From assembly GCF_000834015.1 (NCBI RefSeq), contig NZ_JXQI01000071.1, positions 62,001 through 126,000 of the forward strand: a DNA stretch of 64,000 nt, given 5' to 3'. This document shows, one piece after another, positions 25,208 through 33,484 of this stretch (position 1 is the first letter of the stretch; each line of letters opens with the position of its first letter). The stretch comes from Prevotella pectinovora (GTDB lineage Bacteria; Bacteroidota; Bacteroidia; Bacteroidales; Bacteroidaceae). The position numbers and the translations under genes are program-made. The notes under the pieces are model-generated. The model had not been told where the DNA came from, did no database searches, and saw only the letters and a list, made by a program, of their open reading frames with translations.

Positions 25208-25978
25208 ATGTCACAAGAAACAGAAACTTTTGAAATCATCTTAGGTCGTGTGGAGCACATCAACGCTTCGCACTTTAATTGTTTGTCATTCGCCAAGGCT
25301 TCGGACATGGTGAATGGCATTAACGTGCGTCTTTCTAACATGGCAGGTGGCTATCCATTTTCATTCGGAGGTGTAACTTGGCATGATAGTGAGACGCTTT
25401 ATCTATGTGGTGAGTTTTCGGACTCATCAGAAAAGCATCTGTTGGTACAAGAGGATATGCAACGTCAGACAAGTGGCTTTGCAGCTAAACGTTTTATCAA
25501 GAAAAGAAACAGTAACCTCATCCGCCAAGATTTTGCCGATTTCCGCATACAATGGATGCTCTACGTTGTATGGCAGAAGTGTAAGGGTAATGCCGACTTT
25601 GCAAATTTACTCTTAAAGCTACCACATGACGCTATCATCATAGAGGACACTACCAAGCAACATGGTGACACCAGAGAAGTTTGGGGATGCACCAATACAG
25701 AGTTGGCTATAAGAAGAGCTGAGCTTAAAAAGAAAGTTACAAGACAGGCTAAGTCGGACAATCCAAAGATTAGCAAGGCTGCATTGAAGCGTATAGTTAA
25801 TAGTGAGACTTGCAAAGTCAATGGCATTGGAACGTTTGTCGGTCAGAATAACTTAGGCAAGATTCTCATGATTTGCCGTGATTGTCTTATACAAGGCGTA
25901 GAACCACCAATAGACTACAACCTCTTGGAGGCGAAAGATATTCACATTTTAGGCAAACGTATTTCATTCATACATTAA
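25208..25978 (+). CDS. NADAR (YbiA-like) domain protein
   Basis: A 256-residue protein whose first ~170 residues match the NADAR fold (NAD and ADP-ribose). Against E. coli YbiA it keeps the LSN start (residues 42-44), the G-TW--SE--Y----F motif (GVTWHDSETLYLCGEF, with the key glutamate after serine), the FAAK-KR region, the RIQWMLYVVWQKC helix, the ALL-like NLLLKLP and the terminal EDTT...VWG. NADAR proteins include glycosidases that hydrolyse N-glycosidic bonds, among them removal of ADP-ribose from guanine, and YbiA-type enzymes acting near riboflavin intermediates. The C-terminal ~80 residues are extra and basic. It opens a tight three-gene operon (12-bp gap to the next gene) of AT-rich composition next to a recombinase remnant, so it is probably transferred. 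Confidence 0.8.
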   Translation: MSQETETFEIILGRVEHINASHFNCLSFAKASDMVNGINVRLSNMAGGYPFSFGGVTWHDSETLYLCGEFSDSSEKHLLVQEDMQRQTSGFAAKRFIKKRNSNLIRQDFADFRIQWMLYVVWQKCKGNADFANLLLKLPHDAIIIEDTTKQHGDTREVWGCTNTELAIRRAELKKKVTRQAKSDNPKISKAALKRIVNSETCKVNGIGTFVGQNNLGKILMICRDCLIQGVEPPIDYNLLEAKDIHILGKRISFIH

Positions 25979-25990
25979 ATAGATTAGAAC

Positions 25991-27046
25991 ATGACACATA
26001 GTAACACAGAACAACCAAAGAACAGCATCACATTAATGAATGGTGCTGTACTTGAGTGTATCCCAAAAGAATCACATCAAGGCGACTTTATAGCCGATAA
26101 AATAAAATTGGATGCAACAGGTACATATTTGAGTTTAGGCAACAAGCCTTGTAAGCCACAACCACGAACATCAGAAGAATTTGAACGACAGAAGAAGCTC
26201 TTCACGGATAACGCTTTCTACCTTTTGGCGCATCAAGAGCGCATCATGCGTGACAGTAGAATGTTTCTTGCTCCTGTAGCTGTACAAAACGGACTCGCCT
26301 ACACAGGTACTTCGGGATTCAATGCTCCAACATTGGGCATATACTTGGAATGGTGGAATGAATGTTCTATGGCTTTACGAGTAGATAAAGAGAACCGAAG
26401 AAGCCTTGTATTTCACTTGGCAGGCAGTCCGTTAAGCGGTGCGAACCACTGTGCCGAGGTTTACGAGGATGGCAGGACAGAACCGGTACAAGTTTCTTCA
26501 TTTATAAGCCATTGGCGACCATTCACTGCTATCAATACACGTTATGATGAGGCAAAGCATATCTATCAAGCCTACACACTTGAACAGGTACTTGACATCC
26601 TGCACGCTGAGGATGATGAAAGTTGGGACTATTCATCTGTAATTAAGGAACGCTTTATGCAGGCTGAGATAAACGAATTGAAAAAGAAAGTAGAGCGACT
26701 AACCAAAGAATCCGATAAATGGTACTCTATGTATAAAGATACTTATATGAAGTACAAGGATGCTGAGATTAGTGAGGCTTTTTCAACTTTTCAATCCTTC
26801 AGAGAGGAGTGTGAGGCTCAAATCAACTCTATCAAGATGCGTAAGCGAACATTGAAGGCAGAACTGAAAAGCGGTCGTATGGATAACATCGCTTATCAGC
26901 ACACGTTAACGCCGCTGAATAAGCAAATAAGAGAGTTGGAGTTTAGGGTAAGCACCCAAAAGTATGAGTTAGTTAACAAATACCTCTCAGAGGGTATAAG
27001 TTACGATGCGATAGAAAGTTACATGAACAAAAAGAATAACATTTAA
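25991..27046 (+). CDS. Unknown protein with C-terminal coiled coil
   Basis: A 351-residue protein I do not recognise. Residues 1-215 look globular, with conserved-looking stretches such as NGLAYTGTSGFNAPTLGIYL, FHLAGSPLSGANHCAEVYED and SHWRPFTAINTRYDEAK. From about 218 to 345 it is strongly helical and charged with heptad spacing (EINELKKKVERLTKESDKW and later), indicating a long coiled coil. No signal peptide or membrane helix is present. It is sandwiched by 11-12 bp gaps between the NADAR and MetK-like genes, so it is part of the same unit and may be the scaffold or specificity component. The GNKPCKPQPRT linker and the SPLSGANHC stretch could be useful for homology searches. Confidence 0.7.
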   Translation: MTHSNTEQPKNSITLMNGAVLECIPKESHQGDFIADKIKLDATGTYLSLGNKPCKPQPRTSEEFERQKKLFTDNAFYLLAHQERIMRDSRMFLAPVAVQNGLAYTGTSGFNAPTLGIYLEWWNECSMALRVDKENRRSLVFHLAGSPLSGANHCAEVYEDGRTEPVQVSSFISHWRPFTAINTRYDEAKHIYQAYTLEQVLDILHAEDDESWDYSSVIKERFMQAEINELKKKVERLTKESDKWYSMYKDTYMKYKDAEISEAFSTFQSFREECEAQINSIKMRKRTLKAELKSGRMDNIAYQHTLTPLNKQIRELEFRVSTQKYELVNKYLSEGISYDAIESYMNKKNNI

Positions 27047-27057
27047 AAGTAAGAACA

Positions 27058-27846
27058 ATGATTGAAAAAGTAAATCCAAGCCATCCGGATAAAGTGGCAG
27101 ACCGCATCGCAGGAGCTATTGTAGACCTTGCGTACAAGAAAGAAGAGAATCCGAAAATAGCAGTTGAAGTACTGCTCGGACATGGTGTTGCAAATCTCAT
27201 TATTGAGAGTAGTGTGAACATTTCTAACGCTGAGGCTGAGGATATTGTTAGCCGTATTACTAAGCGTAGAGACTTGAAAGTATCTCTCGTAATGGTAGCT
27301 CAAGACCCAATACTTGCAAGCAACCAAGACGGAGGAATCCGCTGTGGCGACAATGGTATTTTCCGAGGCGTTCCACTCACAGAGGAGGAGCGTACCCTCA
27401 GCAAAATAGCCCATGACATCTATGAGCGTTATCCTTCAGATGGTAAGTATGTATTAGGCAATGGTAAGTTGATTATCTGTCAAAGTAACGCCAAGACTGA
27501 GGACTTAAAGAAGCTCTATCCAAATGCTGTTATCAATCCTCTTGGAGATTGGAGTGGCGGAACAGATGTCGATTCGGGTGCAACAAACAGAAAGTTGGGC
27601 AGTGATATGGCGCAATCAGTTTCGGGTGGCGGTTTAATGGGAAAGGACCTTTCCAAGGCAGATGTTTCCGTCAATATCTACGCTTTCTTGAAAGCTCAAA
27701 AAACAGGCAAGCCTGTGGAGTTGTTTTGTGCCATCGGTGACACAGAGATAGATGGTAAACCTTATCGTGAAATAGTGGAAATCGCTCGTAACTACATCAC
27801 GAGAATTGGCGGATTCGAGAAATTTGCCGAGTGGGGATTGTTCTAA
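27058..27846 (+). CDS. Short S-adenosylmethionine synthetase-like protein
   Basis: A 262-residue relative of MetK (normally about 385-430 residues). It retains recognisable active-site landmarks: SHPDKVADRIAGAIVDLAY near residue 8 (GHPDKV in MetK), GDNGIFRG (GDQG in MetK), GATNRKLGSD (LTGRKI-type loop) and SGGGLMGKDLSKAD (GGGAFSGKDPTKVD). The N-terminal strand before the HPDK motif and parts of the central and C-terminal domains are shortened. It could make SAM or a related adenosyl compound for a cassette-specific reaction, or bind such a ligand. It is the last gene of the AT-rich NADAR operon, and a housekeeping metK is expected elsewhere. Confidence 0.75.
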   Translation: MIEKVNPSHPDKVADRIAGAIVDLAYKKEENPKIAVEVLLGHGVANLIIESSVNISNAEAEDIVSRITKRRDLKVSLVMVAQDPILASNQDGGIRCGDNGIFRGVPLTEEERTLSKIAHDIYERYPSDGKYVLGNGKLIICQSNAKTEDLKKLYPNAVINPLGDWSGGTDVDSGATNRKLGSDMAQSVSGGGLMGKDLSKADVSVNIYAFLKAQKTGKPVELFCAIGDTEIDGKPYREIVEIARNYITRIGGFEKFAEWGLF

Positions 27847-27911
27847 TAAGCAAGTGACATGTACAAATTTGATATAGACATAACTCCATCCCTCAACGGA
27901 AAGAAATTCAT

Positions 27912-28043
27912 TTGGAAGGCATTTGTGAAATGTATACCATTATGCAGCTGACAGGTCATACCAATGAACGCACGTTCTACAAATATGTAAAGGCAACCCC
28001 CGAACAGATTGCCAAGCTATTGGATTTCAACTCTATCGGATAG
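27912..28043 (+). pseudogene. Tyrosine recombinase/integrase C-terminal remnant
   Basis: A frame without its own start encodes about 43 residues that match the end of Bacteroidetes phage-type integrases: MQLTGHTNERTFYKYVKAT (the LTGHT...Y box with the tyrosine in FYKYV) followed by PEQIAKLLDF and a stop. Upstream it runs out of homology into a different 30-residue frame (27859-27951, MYKFDIDITPSLNGKK...), so a deletion has fused unrelated ends. The catalytic tyrosine region is present, but the rest of the enzyme is missing. It marks the right edge of the accessory segment, 166 bp from the 3' end of guaA. Confidence 0.7.
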
Positions 28044-28106
28044 CTATCCTATCGGGGATAAGCAGGGACGAAATCGGGGACGGTTTTGGATAAAATGTAC
28101 AAGAAA

Positions 28107-28148
28107 GGGGATTTGTTGACAATCAAGCTATTACGTCAACGAATCCCC
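28107..28148 (-). terminator. Terminator of guaA
   Basis: On the minus strand GGGGATTCGTTGA pairs with TCAACAAATCCCC (one mismatch) and is followed by TTTCTTG. It lies 60 bp after the guaA stop. Confidence 0.7.
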
Positions 28149-28208
28149 TAACTTATTGAGTTTAAATTAATTCATCTTTATTTGAGTGGCTGTTCATCGG
28201 TATTCCGA

Positions 28209-29819
28209 CTATTCCCACTCGATAGTTGCTGGTGGCTTTGAGGAGATGTCGTAGCATACGCGGTTTACTCCACGTACCTTGTTTATTATCTCGTTGCTCA
28301 CCTTGGCCATGAAATCGTATGGCAGATGAGCCCAGTCAGCAGTCATGGCATCGGTAGAAGTCACGGCGCGCAGAGCAACAGGATGCTCGTAAGTGCGCTC
28401 GTCGCCCATCACACCCACAGAACGTACTGTGGAGAGGAGCACCGTGCCCGCCTGCCATATCTGGTCGTAGAGAGACACCTCAATCTCGCCGTTCTGCATG
28501 TCGGCAGGAACGCCGGCAGCCAATACGCGACGCGCATCCTCTCCGGAGAGACGCACCTTGTAGTCGCGCAGACCGCGGATATAGATATCGTCGGCATCCT
28601 GTAGGATGCGAACCTTCTCAGGAGTGATGTCGCCGAGGATACGCACTGCCAGTCCCGGACCCGGGAACGGATGGCGTGTGATGAGATGCTCAGGCATTGC
28701 CATCGAACGACCCACGCGACGCACCTCGTCTTTGAACAGCCATTTCAGCGGTTCGCAGAGTTGCAGGTTCATCTCCTTTGGCAGTCCGCCCACGTTGTGG
28801 TGGCTCTTTATCACCTTGCCAGTGATGTTGAGGCTTTCGATGCGGTCAGGGTATATAGTGCCCTGAGCCAGCCATTTTGCTCCCGTCTGCTTCTTCGCCT
28901 CGGCGTTGAACACCTCTACGAAGTCCCTTCCGATAATCTTGCGCTTCTTTTCAGGATCTGTCACTCCTGCCAGGTCGGCGAAGAATTTCTCGCTCGCGTC
29001 CACACCGATAACGTTCAGACCCAAGCACTTGTAGTCCTCCATCACGTCGCGGAACTCGTTCTTGCGCAGCATACCATGGTCTACGAAGATACAGGTGAGG
29101 TTCTTGCCTATTGCCTTGTTGAGCAATACAGCGGCAACGCTTGAGTCCACGCCGCCGGAGAGTCCGAGAATCACCTTGTCGTCGCCCAGCTGCTCCTTCA
29201 GTTCCTTCACCGTAGTCTCCACAAAGGAGTCTGCGCTCCAGTCCTGGCGGCTTCCGCAGATGTCAACCACGAAGTTCTTCAGCAACTGAGTGCCCTGCAG
29301 CGAGTGGAACACCTCTGGATGGAACTGCACCGCCCATACCGGCTGCTTTGTAGAAGCGTAGGCAGCAAACTTCACGTTTGCAGTCGACGCGATACACTTG
29401 TAGTCCTCCGGTATCGCCGTTATCGTGTCGCCGTGGCTCATCCACACCTGCGATTTGTCCACGAAGCCTTTGAATAGAGGGTCCTCCTTGTCGAACTGCT
29501 CCAGACATGCCCTTCCGTACTCGCGAGAGTCGGCAGCCTCCACCTTTCCACCGTTGGAATAGGAGATGTATTGCGCTCCATAGCAGATGCCCAGAACGGG
29601 TATTCTGCCGATGAATTGGCTGAGGTCAACCTTAAACGCCTCCTTGTCGTGAACAGAGTAGGGGCTTCCGCTGAGTATCACTCCAATGACGCTCTCGTCG
29701 TCTTTCGGAAACTTGTTGTAAGGCATAATCTCGCAGAAGGTGTCGAGCTCGCGCACGCGGCGTCCGATGAGCTGCGTGGTCTGTGAGCCGAAGTCTAAAA
29801 TAATGATCTTCTGTTGCAT
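28209..29819 (-). CDS. guaA: GMP synthase (glutamine-hydrolysing)
   Basis: A 536-residue enzyme that converts XMP to GMP. The N-terminal class I glutamine amidotransferase domain has the nucleophile Cys79 in GICYGAQ and the WAVQFHPEV histidine block; the synthetase domain has the PP-loop LSGGVDSSV; the C-terminal dimerisation domain ends [11 protein letters not shown]. Length and order are normal for the family. The 3' end of guaA is a known integration target for tyrosine-recombinase islands, and a recombinase remnant lies just downstream. It follows a nucleotidyltransferase gene by 66 bp on the same strand. Confidence 0.96.
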   Translation of the reverse strand: MQQKIIILDFGSQTTQLIGRRVRELDTFCEIMPYNKFPKDDESVIGVILSGSPYSVHDKEAFKVDLSQFIGRIPVLGICYGAQYISYSNGGKVEAADSREYGRACLEQFDKEDPLFKGFVDKSQVWMSHGDTITAIPEDYKCIASTANVKFAAYASTKQPVWAVQFHPEVFHSLQGTQLLKNFVVDICGSRQDWSADSFVETTVKELKEQLGDDKVILGLSGGVDSSVAAVLLNKAIGKNLTCIFVDHGMLRKNEFRDVMEDYKCLGLNVIGVDASEKFFADLAGVTDPEKKRKIIGRDFVEVFNAEAKKQTGAKWLAQGTIYPDRIESLNITGKVIKSHHNVGGLPKEMNLQLCEPLKWLFKDEVRRVGRSMAMPEHLITRHPFPGPGLAVRILGDITPEKVRILQDADDIYIRGLRDYKVRLSGEDARRVLAAGVPADMQNGEIEVSLYDQIWQAGTVLLSTVRSVGVMGDERTYEHPVALRAVTSTDAMTADWAHLPYDFMAKVSNEIINKVRGVNRVCYDISSKPPATIEWE

Positions 29820-29885
29820 TTACTTATATAGTTTAGATGATATTGTTTCTTGTATCTGAGTCACTTTATATCCATTAAAATCCAT

Positions 29886-30626
29886 TTATAACCCGGAGAT
29901 GAAATCCTCAGCCTCCTTCAGCGTGTCGAGCTTCCCTACATCGAGCAGGCGGAGGTCCTTTTTCAGATATCCCCGGATATTGTGGTCGGCACATGCTTTG
30001 AGATAGAAGTCAATGATGCCGAATTTGTCGCCGAACCCGTTGAACAGCGGGAACAGCCTTGGTGAAAATGCATGTATGCCGGCGAAGGCGTATTTGTGGC
30101 ATTTGTCCGGATCGAGACCTTCATGAGGTGATTTCACCTCTCCCGTCTCAATGTTGGTCCATCCCACGAGCCTCATGTCGTCGTTGAAGAGCAGATAGCG
30201 TTTCGTCTTTCTCTCGCTCACGAGCAGCAGTGCATCGACACCGCTCTCATGGTCAGCTTCGGCATAAAAACGTTGCAGGTCTACGTTGCTCAGTATGTCC
30301 ACATTGTGTATCAGTATCGGCCTGTCGCCGAGGAAGAGTGGCGCAGCCTTCTTTATTCCGCCTCCCGTGTCGAGCAGCTTCTGCGATTCGTCGGATATGC
30401 GGATGTCAACACCGAAGTTGTTATTGTCTTTTAGGTAGTCTGTTATCTGTTCGGCAAAGTGGTGTACGTTCACTACGATGCGCTCCGCATCGCTTGCCTT
30501 CAGCTTCTCTATGACGTGCCTTATGAGCGGTTCTCCTCCCACGCTCACCATAGCCTTTGGCATGTGGTCGGTGAGCGGCTTGAGTCGGGTGCCGAGTCCG
30601 GCGGCGAATATCATAGCCTGCATCAT
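29886..30626 (-). CDS. Sugar-1-phosphate nucleotidyltransferase (MurU/RmlA-like)
   Basis: A 246-residue nucleotidyltransferase with the signature AAGLGTRLKPLTDHMPKAM near residue 8, followed by VSVGGEPLIRHVIEKL and the metal-binding LIHNVDILSNVD segment (about 104-115). The single-domain size and the motif resemble MurU (MurNAc-1-P uridylyltransferase) and mannose-1-phosphate guanylyltransferases; the substrate cannot be fixed from sequence alone. It likely supplies an activated sugar for envelope or recycling pathways. A near-ideal promoter is at 30661-30691; guaA is 66 bp downstream and may be read from it. Confidence 0.85.
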   Translation of the reverse strand: MMQAMIFAAGLGTRLKPLTDHMPKAMVSVGGEPLIRHVIEKLKASDAERIVVNVHHFAEQITDYLKDNNNFGVDIRISDESQKLLDTGGGIKKAAPLFLGDRPILIHNVDILSNVDLQRFYAEADHESGVDALLLVSERKTKRYLLFNDDMRLVGWTNIETGEVKSPHEGLDPDKCHKYAFAGIHAFSPRLFPLFNGFGDKFGIIDFYLKACADHNIRGYLKKDLRLLDVGKLDTLKEAEDFISGL

Positions 30627-30660
30627 GTCTTTTTTATAATTATAAAAATGGATATGCGTG

Positions 30661-30691
30661 CAAAATTACTTATTTTCTTTGTAACGGCAAA
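30661..30691 (-). promoter_or_regulatory. Promoter of the nucleotidyltransferase gene
   Basis: On the minus strand TTTG (30691-30688), 19 nt, then TAATTTTG (30668-30661), 34 bp before the start. Confidence 0.75.
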
Positions 30692-30806
30692 CATTTCTTA
30701 CGCATAATGTGAATCCCACGTTGCAATGAATGTTTGGATTATGTTAAAATCAACAATGTATGAGCAGAAATAGGGGAGCAAGGGGCGGTAATTGCCATAA
30801 ATTCGT

Positions 30807-30814
30807 TACTTTTG
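30807..30814 (+). promoter_or_regulatory. -7 box for galE
   Basis: TACTTTTG, 51 bp before the galE ATG; the -33 box is not clear. Confidence 0.55.
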
Positions 30815-30865
30815 CAGATAGATATTATAGATATTGACTCGAAAGATTTTAATAGGTAAAGAGTT

Positions 30866-31882
30866 ATGAACATTCTTTTATGCGGTGGTGCCGGATTCAT
30901 CGGCACCCACACAATCATTGAACTTGACAAGGCTGGTCACAGCGTAGTAGTGGTGGACAATTTCTTCAACTCCAAGCCGGAGGCGCTCAAGAGAGTATCA
31001 GAGCTTATCGGCAAGGAGGTGAAATGCTATAACGCCGATGTGAGAGACAGAGATGCGATGGAGAAGATCTTCGGCGAGAACCAGTTCGACGCCGTTATCC
31101 ACTATGCCGGACTGAAATCCGTCGGAGAGTCGGTGGCAAAGCCATTGGAGTATTATGAGAACAATATGGTGGCAACGTTTGTCCTCGTTGACGTGATGCG
31201 CAAGCACGGCTGCAAGAACATCATCTTCTCAAGTTCAGCCACTGTGTATGGCGACCCGGCGATGATTCCTATCACAGAGGAGTGTCCGAAGGGCTACTGC
31301 ACAAATCCTTACGGCCAGACAAAGTGGATGCTTGAGGAAGTGCTTAAAGACGTACACCATGCCGATCCTGAATGGAACGTGGTATTGCTGAGATATTTCA
31401 ATCCTATCGGTGCACATCCGAGCGGCAAAATCGGCGAAGACCCTAACGGTATTCCAAACAACCTCATGCCTTACATCACACAAGTGGCAGTGGGCAAGAG
31501 AGAAGAGCTCGGCGTGTTTGGCAACGACTACGACACACCTGACGGAACGGGAGTGCGCGACTATATCCATGTGTGCGACCTGGCTGCCGGTCATGTGTGT
31601 GCGCTGAAGGCTATCGAGCGCAACTGCGGACTTGCCGTATATAACCTCGGAACAGGTCACGGATATTCGGTGCTCGACGTGGTGAAAGCCTTCGAGAAGG
31701 CCAACGGCATCAAGATAAAGTATTCTATCAAGCCACGCCGTGCCGGTGACATAGCCACCTGCTACTGCAATCCTGCAAAGGCAAAGGCAGAGCTGGGCTG
31801 GGAGGCACACTATGGCATCGAGGAAATGTGTCGCGACAGTTGGAATTGGCAGAAGAACAATCCTAACGGATACGAAGACTGA
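30866..31882 (+). CDS. galE: UDP-glucose 4-epimerase
   Basis: A 338-residue short-chain dehydrogenase-type epimerase that interconverts UDP-galactose and UDP-glucose. It has the NAD-binding GGAGFIGTH (residues 7-15), VIHYAGLKSVGES, the SSSATVYG serine block and the catalytic YGQTK (Tyr and Lys near residues 149-153), then LRYFNPIGAHPSG and the C-terminal RPRRAGD-type KPRRAGDIA. Length is typical of GalE. It is a single gene here; galK and galM lie 13 kb away, so the Leloir genes are not clustered. Confidence 0.96.
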   Translation: MNILLCGGAGFIGTHTIIELDKAGHSVVVVDNFFNSKPEALKRVSELIGKEVKCYNADVRDRDAMEKIFGENQFDAVIHYAGLKSVGESVAKPLEYYENNMVATFVLVDVMRKHGCKNIIFSSSATVYGDPAMIPITEECPKGYCTNPYGQTKWMLEEVLKDVHHADPEWNVVLLRYFNPIGAHPSGKIGEDPNGIPNNLMPYITQVAVGKREELGVFGNDYDTPDGTGVRDYIHVCDLAAGHVCALKAIERNCGLAVYNLGTGHGYSVLDVVKAFEKANGIKIKYSIKPRRAGDIATCYCNPAKAKAELGWEAHYGIEEMCRDSWNWQKNNPNGYED

Positions 31883-32064
31883 TGATTGATATTCCCTCCC
31901 TTAGCTGTATTAGCCTGTAGGCTTTATTTCTTGCAGGGTGGTGATGCCAGGTTGAGGAGGAAACAAAGATATTCTGAATTCTCTGATTCTTGAATTCTTG
32001 ACGACACGATCCGGATTGACGGTTGTAATGGTCAAGAGTTGAGGAATTGGAGATTTTTTTTGTT

Positions 32065-32122
32065 TAACCCAAATCGGGCATTAGCGCTTGCTTGGATTTT
32101 GCTTTTAGAAGAGTGGATTTTG
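32065..32122 (-). repeat. Dispersed repeat, end fragment
   Basis: Only one end of the ~190-bp family: AACCCAAATCGGGCATTAG followed by CTTGCTTGGATTTTG and AGAAGAGTGGATTTTG, inverted relative to copy 1. The remainder of the gap 31883-32190 shows nothing else I can identify. Confidence 0.7.
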
Positions 32123-32190
32123 ATACGTGTTTTTTATCTTTTTTAATCATACTTTTCTTTGAACTATACCTAATAATAGGTAATTGTTTA

Positions 32191-32198
32191 TACCTTTG
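32191..32198 (+). promoter_or_regulatory. -7 box for the cation efflux gene
   Basis: TACCTTTG, 30 bp upstream of the ATG at 32229. It lies downstream of the alternative upstream ATG at 32184, which is therefore unlikely to be used. Confidence 0.65.
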
Positions 32199-32228
32199 CA
32201 TTTGTATATAACAAGAATTAAGTATGTC

Positions 32229-33122
32229 ATGGAAATAGAAGAAAGAGAAAAAAAGATTTATCGTGTCACGCTGATGGGAAGTGTCGGCAATGTGGTGCTT
32301 CTCGTGTTCAAGTTCGTTGCCGGTATCCTCGGCGGTTCGGCAGCCATGATTGCTGATGCCGTGCATTCATTGTCAGATTTCCTCACAGACATTGTGGTGA
32401 TAGCCTTCGTGCGCATCAGTTCAAAACCCGTTGATGAAGACCACGACTATGGCCACGGCAAATATGAGACACTCGCCACATCGATAATCGGTCTCGCCCT
32501 GCTCGCTGTGGGACTATACATATTCTATAACGGATGCCTTCAGATATGGGATGTGATGCGTGGCGAGGAAATTCATCAGCCGGGAATGATAGCCCTTTTG
32601 GCTGCCCTCTTGAGTATCGCACTGAAAGAATGGACCTTCCGCTTTACGGCACGTGTGGGAAAACAAGTTGGGTCGCAGGCAGTAGTTGCAAATGCCTGGC
32701 ACCATCGCAGCGACGCCCTCTCCTCGATAGGTACAGCTGTGGGAATCGGTGGAGCGATATTGTTGGGAAAGAGTTGGGCGGTGCTCGACCCTATAGCTGC
32801 CGTTGTGGTGAGCCTTTTCATTGTGAAGACAGCCCTCGGACTAATCGGCAGCTCGTTTGGAGAACTGCTCGAGAAGAGCCTGCCGAAGGAAATGGAAGAC
32901 GAGATTGTTGCCATTGCCAATAGAGAACCGTGTGTCAGCGACATCCACAATCTCTGCACCCGTCATATAGGCAACGACATTGCCATAGAGATGCACCTCA
33001 GAATGCCGGGCGACATCAGTCTGACGACTTCGCATGAGCATGCCACGAACATAGAACATGAGTTACGTCGCCGCTTCGGCATGCGCACGCATATCAATAT
33101 CCATGTGGAGCCGCTGAAATGA
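32229..33122 (+). CDS. Cation diffusion facilitator family transporter
   Basis: A 297-residue CDF protein with six membrane segments and a C-terminal cytoplasmic domain. The metal site is visible as AMIADAVHSLSDFLTD (HxxxD in helix 2) and AWHHRSDALSS (HxxxD in helix 5), plus the DHDYGHGKYE loop. Such proteins export zinc, iron, manganese or cobalt in exchange for protons. The C-end (about 210-297) has the ferredoxin-like fold with a final HINIHVEP. The frame is open upstream, but the -7 box at 32191-32198 places transcription start after the ATG at 32184, so 32229 is the start. Confidence 0.9.
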   Translation: MEIEEREKKIYRVTLMGSVGNVVLLVFKFVAGILGGSAAMIADAVHSLSDFLTDIVVIAFVRISSKPVDEDHDYGHGKYETLATSIIGLALLAVGLYIFYNGCLQIWDVMRGEEIHQPGMIALLAALLSIALKEWTFRFTARVGKQVGSQAVVANAWHHRSDALSSIGTAVGIGGAILLGKSWAVLDPIAAVVVSLFIVKTALGLIGSSFGELLEKSLPKEMEDEIVAIANREPCVSDIHNLCTRHIGNDIAIEMHLRMPGDISLTTSHEHATNIEHELRRRFGMRTHINIHVEPLK

Positions 33123-33124
33123 TC

Positions 33125-33220
33125 CATCGGTCATTATGCCGTTAGAAGTATGTAAACCCAAACAAAATCCACTCTTCTAAAATGCAAAATCCAGGCAAGC
33201 CCTAACGACCGATTTGGGTT
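33125..33220 (+). repeat. Dispersed repeat with internal deletion
   Basis: Both ends of the ~190-bp family are kept (ATCGGTCATTATGCCGTTA at the left; CCAGGCAAGCCCTAACGACC then GATTTGGGTT at the right), but the central palindrome region is missing, giving a ~96-bp form. Confidence 0.7.
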
Positions 33221-33253
33221 ATAAATCGGGTGCCTATTCTGCCCAAGTGGGGC

Positions 33254-33310
33254 AAGCAGCGTGCCCATGATGAGAAAGCAGCGTGCCCATGATGGGCAAG
33301 CACCGTGCCC
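33254..33310. repeat. 22-bp tandem repeat, about 2.6 copies
   Basis: AAGCAGCGTGCCCATGATG recurs at 33254, 33276 and (diverged, AAGCACCGTGCCC) 33298. The units can pair through GCCCATGATGGGC. The remainder of the gap up to rpiB holds only the terminator at 33403-33444. Confidence 0.7.
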
Positions 33311-33402
33311 AATTTTTGCCGTTAATCTTGTAGACCGCAAATACAATTTCCGTATTACGATAGTGATAATTGTCGTTTCGGTTTTACAGTATTTATTGAA
33401 AT

Positions 33403-33444
33403 AAAAAAGTTGTGAGTCTGCCATGAAGGTAAACCCACAACTTT
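33403..33444 (-). terminator. Terminator of rpiB
   Basis: On the minus strand AAAGTTGTGGGT pairs with ACTCACAACTTT (one mismatch) and is followed by TTTATTTC, 40 bp after the rpiB stop. Confidence 0.75.
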
Positions 33445-33484
33445 GTCTTTTTCTTCAGCTTGTCCGCAGATTGCGAACCACTGT

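Noticed and set aside
28107..28148. 13-bp inverted repeat considered as an attachment site of the former mobile element
   Set aside because: On the minus strand it is followed by a T-rich stretch and lies 60 bp after guaA, so it is better explained as the guaA terminator.
32184..32228. Upstream ATG extending the cation efflux protein by 15 codons
   Set aside because: It overlaps or precedes the TACCTTTG promoter box (32191-32198), so a transcript would start after it; the extension is also unlike the family N-end.
33254..33310. Short regularly spaced repeats that might be a CRISPR array
   Set aside because: Units are directly tandem with a 22-bp period and no spacers, and no cas genes are present. 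It is an ordinary tandem repeat.
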